Source: Calvatia gigantea
Taxonomy: Eukaryota; Basidiomycota; Agaricomycetes; Agaricales; Lycoperdaceae
Assembly (NCBI GenBank): GCA_025093985.1
Contig: JACAAK010000009.1
Span: forward strand, 558,001-622,000
DNA: 64,000 nt
Direction: 5' to 3'
Numbering within the stretch: position 1 is the stretch's first letter; each line of letters starts with the position of its first letter. The notes below the pieces were generated by a model. The model saw only the letters and a list, made by a program, of their open reading frames with translations. It did not search any database and was not told where the DNA came from. Made by a program: the position numbers and the translations under genes. Positions 58,328 to 64,000 of this stretch are shown here, in pieces.

Positions 58328-59077
58328 ATGGCCTTCAAAGTAACTTTGGGCTTACTCGCACTCCTAACGACCGCGCCTGCCTCTCCAGCCGCCGATGTCC
58401 AAGAACTTCAGGCTCGCGCAGATCCTCCCCCTGATAATATTGTTTACGTCACAGATGCACAAAACTTTTGGTGTGCAACCCGTTCGAGCCTATGATGCAC
58501 TCGGGCTAATTCACATCCACAGCATGATTATGCCAAGGGACCCTCACACGAACATTGGAGATAGCGAACACCCGGGAGGCATGAAGACGTACTGTTCGCC
58601 TTCTGGGCGGTATTCTACAACCCAAGGCCAGCTCCCAGTCGACTTTTGGAGTAATGTTGCATTCAAGACGGGGACGAGTTCAAGAGGAGCAAGATTTGCG
58701 CAATGTTCGTTACTTCACATTCAAGGATAGGATGTTGCTGACATGGTTGACCTCAGTGACTGGATGTATTCGTCCCGAGAAACTAACACGCCTCAATCCG
58801 AATGATTCTGGAGGGCAGTATGACTCGAGTGGGGGTGCAGGGGGTCGAGGAAACCCGGAGGGAAGTGTTTGCCTTGGGTTTGTTCCTTTTGCTTTCCTGA
58901 TGAGCAGGTTATATTGACCCACGAGGTGATAGGTATAAGCATTACGTCGAACTTGTTGAACCAGCCGACAGGCGGGCATGCATCAAGTGCTGCGATAACT
59001 TCGATGATTGCCCAGTGAATCTTGACACCTCTGGCTGTCCCACTGTCATCCCAGGGAATTATTTCGACTGTAACTAG
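58328..59077 (+). CDS. Secreted ten-cysteine protein, copy 3
   Basis: Four exons (58328-58470, 58523-58704, 58757-58877, 58933-59077) encode 196 residues, with exon lengths 143, 182, 121 and 145. The signal peptide is MAFKVTLGLLALLTTAPASP, followed by ADVQELQARADPPPDNIVYV, which parallels copy 2. All ten cysteines are present (NFCMIMPRDPHTNIGDSEHP, TYC, LTGCIRP, SVCLG, ACIKCCDNFDDCP, SGCPTVIP, YFDC). Copy 3 and copy 1 both have a 143 bp first exon, while copy 2 has lost three bases there. The 3' end converges on the second ABHD11-like gene with only 113 bp between the stop codons. Confidence 0.9.
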
Positions 59078-59190
59078 GATAAACGTTTAAGATGGACACG
59101 TGAACATTAAAGATGCCTTAGGACATTCTGTGAAGTAGTGAGGGTCGCAAAGTTACGTCCAGTACAAGAATTTACCCACTGGAGCAAAGC

Positions 59191-60379
59191 TCATTTCACG
59201 AAATTGACAACCAAATCTTTGAATTCATTTGGTTTTTCGGCGTGAACTACAGGCCCGTGGTAAGCGGGAAGAGCCTAACAAATGGTAGTAATGTAACTTA
59301 CCCCAGTGTCCAGCGTCCAACTTCTCCACTGTTAGGCGGGGAAAGAACTTTTCAAAGGACTCTTGATTGTCATTGGTAATGTATCTGGCAGGGGAGTAGA
59401 TAGGCCGTGTTGGCAAGGGACGCTATGACAACGTACAAGCTTTTGAGACCTTGGAAAACGAGAGTCTTTCCTTCCCACCGTGGTCGTTCGGGATCCGCGA
59501 CATCGTAAGCGAATGAGCCCAGATCAGGAATGGACTTCTTGAGAATATCAAGGGGGAGGTTGAAATGAGGTTTACTTTGACTTCGCAGCGGGCTTGGAAG
59601 CACAAGATTTGTTAAGAGGAATTGGCGAATGGCTAAATCCTGATGGGAGTCTTGGGCGTGGATGCCATAACTTAAAATAAGATACTCACAGGTTCGTACT
59701 TGCGTAGACGAAAATCAACGTCGGCACGCGTCCGCACCGCACCTGGAGGAAGGGTATTGACTTCGTGCATAACATCAATATATTTGGTGAAGTCATCTGA
59801 CAGCGCGGTTCGTGTAGGTGCGATATCTGATACCAGCAAGTGGGATATAAGATTTTCTCGTCCAGTTGAAGCGAGGACTAGAGCAACTGTCATCGCGACC
59901 TTGCCACCCCTGTGTAGACATTGGTTCAAGGATAAATAGCACAAAGTTTAGAACAACGAACATAGAATGACCAAGCAAGGCTACATTTGATAGACCACGA
60001 GAGTCAATATAATGAAGCACGTCTTCTGCCATCGATGTGTAAGTCATGGGTGGTGCATGAGGGGATGACCCATGGTTCCTTAGATCGAGGGTATGGATGG
60101 AATGGTTTGGTAGGGCGCGATGGAACGCCTTATGAAGAGACGTCCAGTTTCTCTTTGAGCCGCTGTAGAACCCTAAGTGCCCTTTTCATGAATGATTTGC
60201 AGTTTCACTCACAATAAGCCGTGAAGAATCACAAGGGAAGCACCCGCAGGTGCATTTCCAGCAGGTTGAGAACTTAGACTCGCAAGCTTGACTGGTATCT
60301 GTTCCTCGTGCGTAGAATATAGCCGCCGTTGTGTCACGAATGCATTGTTGAGTAGTCGAGCAATCTGAGGTCGGGGCAT
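59191..60379 (-). CDS. ABHD11-like alpha/beta hydrolase, second copy
   Basis: Six exons (60379-60213, 60162-59962, 59909-59690, 59639-59437, 59384-59302, 59246-59191) encode 309 residues. The N-terminus (MPRPQIARLLNNAFVTQRRL) is basic and acid-free, consistent with a mitochondrial presequence. Catalytic landmarks match the copy at 47973-49322: VILHGLFGSKRNWTSLHKAF, then LDLRNHGSSPHAPPMTYTSM, the nucleophile elbow GHSMGGK (Ser ~122), VSDIAPTRTALS and the His in LDAGHWVHAEKPNEFKDLV. Sequence outside these motifs is clearly diverged and exon boundaries only partly coincide (both have an intron inside the GHSM/GG codon), so the duplication is old. Specific substrate unknown. An upstream in-frame start cannot be excluded. 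Confidence 0.9.
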
Positions 60380-60773
60380 TGACTTGAAATTCCGGACATT
60401 CCGGGCGCTCTTGCATGGCCATATTTGATCGATTTGATCCGGTGTCCGGGCCGTTCGGCTATTTAACCTCACCTACCATCTTGACAGTGATTCTGCTTGG
60501 TTCCTTCCTTGAAGTTCCTTTGGTTCAGTGTTCAACGTTCAGTGTTCAACGTCCAGCGCTCGATATCCTGACCGCGTAACAACGTTTCGACGCAATAACG
60601 GGGGATAGGTGCTGCTTTTCAACAATGAAGCTTAAGTTTTGCCGTATTAACCACCCTCTGGGAACACAGCTTGGCACATGGCATTCCCAAATGACCCCAG
60701 AAAAACTATAAAAAGCTCGTCGCTGTAATCATGTTATTCACACTCGCACAAGGAGCTCCACTTTCCCTTCGCT
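60380..60773. promoter_or_regulatory. Divergent promoter (ABHD11-like copy 2 / FMO 1)
   Basis: 394 bp between two divergent starts. A TATA box, TATAAAAAG at 60707-60715, lies about 66 bp upstream of the monooxygenase start. A direct repeat (TTCAGTGTTCAACG twice, then a variant) at about 60526-60563 could bind a regulator. Confidence 0.55.
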
Positions 60774-63332
60774 ATGCATCCCTCTGAAGCACCACTTCCG
60801 ACTTTGAACAAGCTGGGTTTCGACACGCCCCACCTCACATTTGGCGACGTCAATGCCAGCGCGATTGCCCAGGGTTGGGTCGACGCCTTCAATAGCGCTT
60901 GTCAAGCAGATAACGTTCAAGGGGTGCTGGACCTTCTTATCGATTCCAACTTCACTTCACCGCCCCTGTCCCAAGTTTCGCCTCCAAACGATGCCTGTCA
61001 TGTTGAGGATCCTTCCGTCTATTGGCTGAGATGTACTCGCATTGACTTGGGACCTCAGAACTTTTGAAAGTACGCCCACGATCCGCCAGTTCCTCGTAGA
61101 CCGTTTGAAAACTACCGAAATTCGCAATGTTAAGCTCAACACCACGGGCAAAGGGGCATCGCCGACACTTCAGCGTCCTTATCCTGATATCGTTTGGCTG
61201 CAAGCCCTGTTCAAATTTGAAACCAAGATCGGATATGGCTCAGGAGTTGTTCGACTTATACCTCTCAAAAAAGGCGATGGTATTGAGTGGAAAGCACACT
61301 GTGTTTTCACTAACCTCGAGGATTTAAAGGGCTTCCCGGAGAAGATCGGTCCCCTGCGCAATCAGGAGACAAATCACGGCACTTGGGAGGCGCTCCGTGA
61401 TAGAGAACGCCAATTTTTGGATGAGGGACCCCTCGTGCTTATCATCGGCGGAGGGCAAAGTGGCCTCGATGTCGCCGCTCGTTTGAAATGCCTGGGAATC
61501 AAGTCATTGGTGATCGAAAAGAACAAACGAATTGGGGATAACTGGAGAAATCGCTACGATGCTTTATGCCTCCACGATCCTGTTTGTAAGTTCCTCGCGT
61601 TCGAAAATACAGATTAATGTTCTTATGCAATTATACAGGGTACGATCATTTGCCTTACCTGCCGTAAGTTTTTGTTCTCCATGAATCTTGCCCTCATTAA
61701 CCGAAAAACTAGATTTCCGCCAAATTGGCCCGTCTATACCCCGGCGAAGAAGGTAAAAGTTGTGCCTTTTGGAGTCTCAGGCGTGTCCTAACTTCATCAC
61801 CTCAGTTGGCAAATTGGCTGTACGGATACGCGGAAGCGATGGAGCTCAACGTTTGGACGTCTTCAAAGGTCACACAGGCTATTCAAGATTTCGCTACGGG
61901 TCGTTGGTCTGTCACAGTTGAGACGAAATCCAAGGGCACCGAAACACAGAAGCGGGTGCTCAATGTGAAACATCTCATTTTTGCGTGTGGCTTTTCTGGT
62001 GGTAGAGGTCATGTTCCCCATTACCCAGGAACGGTGCGTTGGGTGTGTTCGTTGTTTCTGAAGACTCATGCCGACTGCTTCCCCCAGGAAACCTTCAAAG
62101 GCCAAATTCTGCATTCACTTGAACATGATAAAGCTACGGACCATTTGGGAAAGAAAGTAGTTGTTATAGGATCGTGTACTTCTGGTGGGCTTTCTTCTTC
62201 CTTATCAGCTTACATTGCTAATTATGGTATGCTCAGCCCATGATATCAGCGTCGACTACGCCAATCACGGAGTCGGTGAGTACAACTTGATTGACCTCAT
62301 GGCTTTATAAAAACATCTTCCTAGACGTTACGATGTTCCAAAGAAGTCCTACCTATGTCATGAGCACCAAAGGAGGACTTCGGCTGACCCTCGAAGGTAT
62401 ATTTAGTGTTCATATTCAATAGTAGACGACTCACCTTCACACGCACACAAAGACTTCTATTCTGAAGACGGACCATCAACCGAAGTTGGCGATCGACTTG
62501 TTGCCTCATACCCTAATTTGTTAAACATCGGAGTCTCGTACCGCCTAACGCAGAAGATCGCCCAAGCTGATGCGTACGTTAATCTGGCTCCTCTCGCAAA
62601 TTATCTAAGTCTCCTGACCGCCCGCGCAGTGAACTCCTGGAGGCTCTCAAGAAACGAGGATTCCGTTTGGGGTGGGGATTTAGGGATTGTGGTTTCCTAA
62701 TGTCCGCCTGGGCACGTGCAGGCGGTTATTATCTTGGTAGGTCTCAGGTGTTCGATTGACCGTATTCCCACTCATGTTCTTGTAGACGTTGGAGGCAGCC
62801 AGTATATCATAGACGGGAAGGTTAAGTTAAAAAATGATAGCCAAATAGCGTCCTTCACTGAAACAGGCCTTCGATTCGAAAATGGTTCCGAACTGTCGGC
62901 CGATGTTGTTGTCTTCTGCACTGGGTTGGCAATCCCTTAATTCGCACTGAGATTGACATTTACCTGATTCTCATTCTAGCCTCGGAAATGCGCGAGATGG
63001 AATACGTGAAATATGTGGTGATGCTGTGGCGGATAATTGTTCTGCTGTTTGGGGTTTAGACGACGAAGGGGAATTGAACGGGTGTTGGCGTGACATGGGC
63101 TTTAAGGGTTTGTGGTATATGATGGGTCCGTAGTCCTGCTTATCGTGTTACCTCGCTATTAATATTTGACAGGTAATCTCGCGTTATGTCGATTTTATTC
63201 AAAACACATCGCTCTCCGTAAGTAAGCCCTCGCATTTACGAATTCAGGGTTCCTCATGCACATGGATTTCTAGAGATCAAGGCTATGGAAGAACACATCT
63301 TTGACGGTACTCGCTATAGCAGGTCCAAATAA
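60774..63332 (+). CDS. Flavin-binding monooxygenase (class B, FMO-like) with one-base frameshift
   Basis: A class B flavin monooxygenase: N-terminal SnoaL/NTF2-like region, FAD motif LIIGGGQSGLDVAARLKCLG (bases ~61437-61500), GDNWRNRYDALCLHDP, then the NADPH-site motif KKVVVIGSCTSAHDIS and a conserved C-terminus FKGLWYMMG. Exon 1 runs 60774-61585; later exons reach the TAA at 63332. Around base 61022-61030 the frame breaks: the sequence reads TATTGGCTGAGATG where the tandem paralogue has TACTGGCGCGATC, i.e. one extra T within Tyr-Trp-Arg-Asp. No intron can explain this, since both sides encode contiguous conserved protein (..DPSVYW / RDVLALTWDLRTFES). It is either a recent pseudogene or a sequencing error. 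Everything downstream is intact, with proper splice sites. Confidence 0.87.
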
Positions 63333-63591
63333 GCGAGTGTAGTAAGCTACGACATTCCGATTTGAAATTTGAAAGACAATGCAAGAAATCTCTCCCACCT
63401 TCACATCGCCGTGCGAAAGCGGCACCTTCCATTTCATCAGGGGTACCGGTTCGGCATAGTCTTCTGACACATAAATTGATCATCTGGCCCGTTTTCTAGT
63501 TCCTATTAAAGCACTCACGATCGATCATAGCAGCCTGATAAGTTGCCGTCCTTGCAGAGGATCCAATCTTCACCGCTCATCCCCCTTTGCC
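63333..63591. other. Short spacer between tandem monooxygenases
   Basis: 259 bp between the stop of FMO 1 and the start of FMO 2. A minus-strand ORF overlapping this spacer (63270-63470) has no signature and runs into the FMO 1 last exon, so it is not called. Confidence 0.5.
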
Positions 63592-64000
63592 ATGACCACC
63601 CCTACACCCCATCCTTCTGAAGCGCCGTTGCCTACTCTCACTAAGCTTGGAGTCTCGTCTCTTCCGGAAGACATTGATGCTCCAAAGATAGCAAGCGAGT
63701 GGTTCGCATCATTTTCGGACAAAATAGCCTCGAACGACGTCAATGGCCTTGTCAGTCTCTTAATTCAATCCTCCTTTGATTCCGCCCTTCCCGAGACCGC
63801 AAATCAACCTTCGGTCTACTGGCGCGATCTTCTCGCGCTTACGTGGGACTTTCGCACTTTCGAGGGCACTACTCGGATCCGTCAATTCCTGAGTGATTGT
63901 CTCGGGAGGGCTAAAATTGGCAATCTACGATTGAAGAACGAAAATGATGGACAAGGATTGGCGCCTTTTTCTGCTCGACCTTTCCCGGATGTTGCTTGGG
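63592..64000 (+). CDS. Flavin-binding monooxygenase, second tandem copy, 3' truncated by window
   Basis: The open frame from ATG 63592 to the window end (136 codons) matches the N-terminal region of the preceding gene: HPSEAPLPTLTKLG, then QPSVYWRDLLALTWDFRTFE, then IRQFLSDCLG and ARPFPDVAW. Unlike FMO 1, the Tyr-Trp-Arg-Asp junction is intact, which defines the frameshift in copy 1. The FAD and NADPH motifs lie beyond the window. No signal peptide is seen. Tandem arrangement on the same strand, about 260 bp apart, indicates local duplication. Confidence 0.9.
   Translation, partial: MTTPTPHPSEAPLPTLTKLGVSSLPEDIDAPKIASEWFASFSDKIASNDVNGLVSLLIQSSFDSALPETANQPSVYWRDLLALTWDFRTFEGTTRIRQFLSDCLGRAKIGNLRLKNENDGQGLAPFSARPFPDVAW

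Noticed and set aside
63270..63470. Minus ORF overlapping the end of monooxygenase 1
   Set aside because: Protein-like, but it overlaps a secure exon and has no start context, splice sites or known family.
1..64000. CRISPR array, rRNA or bacterial-type operon structure
   Set aside because: No regularly spaced repeats, no rRNA-like conserved blocks, and genes are intron-split eukaryotic units.

Overview
The window looks like nuclear DNA of a mushroom-forming basidiomycete (Agaricomycetes). Nearly every recognisable gene is split by many 45-65 bp introns with GT..AG (sometimes GC..AG) ends. The families present also fit: a NACHT NTPase, a WOPR transcription factor, a sesquiterpene synthase, a DUF6593 protein, a DUF1996 secreted protein, a Git1-type transporter and several copies of a secreted ten-cysteine protein. 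I built gene models by hand, requiring splice sites, reading phase and family-conserved protein sequence to agree. Where a model covers a whole gene, its exon lengths add up to a multiple of three.

Layout. 0-7.4 kb: 3' part of a Ser/Pro-rich hypothetical gene (-), a putative zinc-binding acidic protein (+), a heptanucleotide minisatellite, and a NACHT NTPase (+). 7.6-14.8 kb: COG3 (Golgi tethering, -) and HSBP1 (-). 14.8-22.7 kb: a gene-poor block with only degenerate ORFs. 22.7-28.2 kb: WOPR regulator (+), TFIIH subunit TFB2 (-) and the proteasome chaperone Nas6/gankyrin (+); the last two diverge from a 176 bp promoter. 30.6-34.7 kb: sesquiterpene synthase (-) and a SUMO-interacting-motif-rich RING-like protein (+). 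35.3-42.5 kb: secreted DUF1996 protein (-), DUF6593 protein (+), GET4 (+). 42.7-49.3 kb: type B carboxylesterase (-), MuiA-like DUF4140/DUF4139 protein (+), mitochondrial ABHD11-like hydrolase (-). 50.1-64 kb: 24-exon Git1-type transporter (+), three secreted ten-cysteine paralogues (-,+,+), a second ABHD11-like hydrolase (-), and two tandem flavin monooxygenases (+). The first monooxygenase carries a one-base frameshift and the second runs off the window.

Functionally, most of the window is unlinked housekeeping genes (COG3, TFB2, Nas6, GET4, HSBP1). Lineage-specific genes (NACHT, terpene synthase, secreted proteins, monooxygenases) are interspersed. No biosynthetic cluster is evident around the terpene synthase. 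The most notable observations are the secreted ten-cysteine family with conserved exon lengths, a candidate STUbL-like protein, several very short exons (down to an apparent 2 nt), and the frameshifted/intact monooxygenase pair. I found no rRNA, convincing tRNA, CRISPR or intact transposon.
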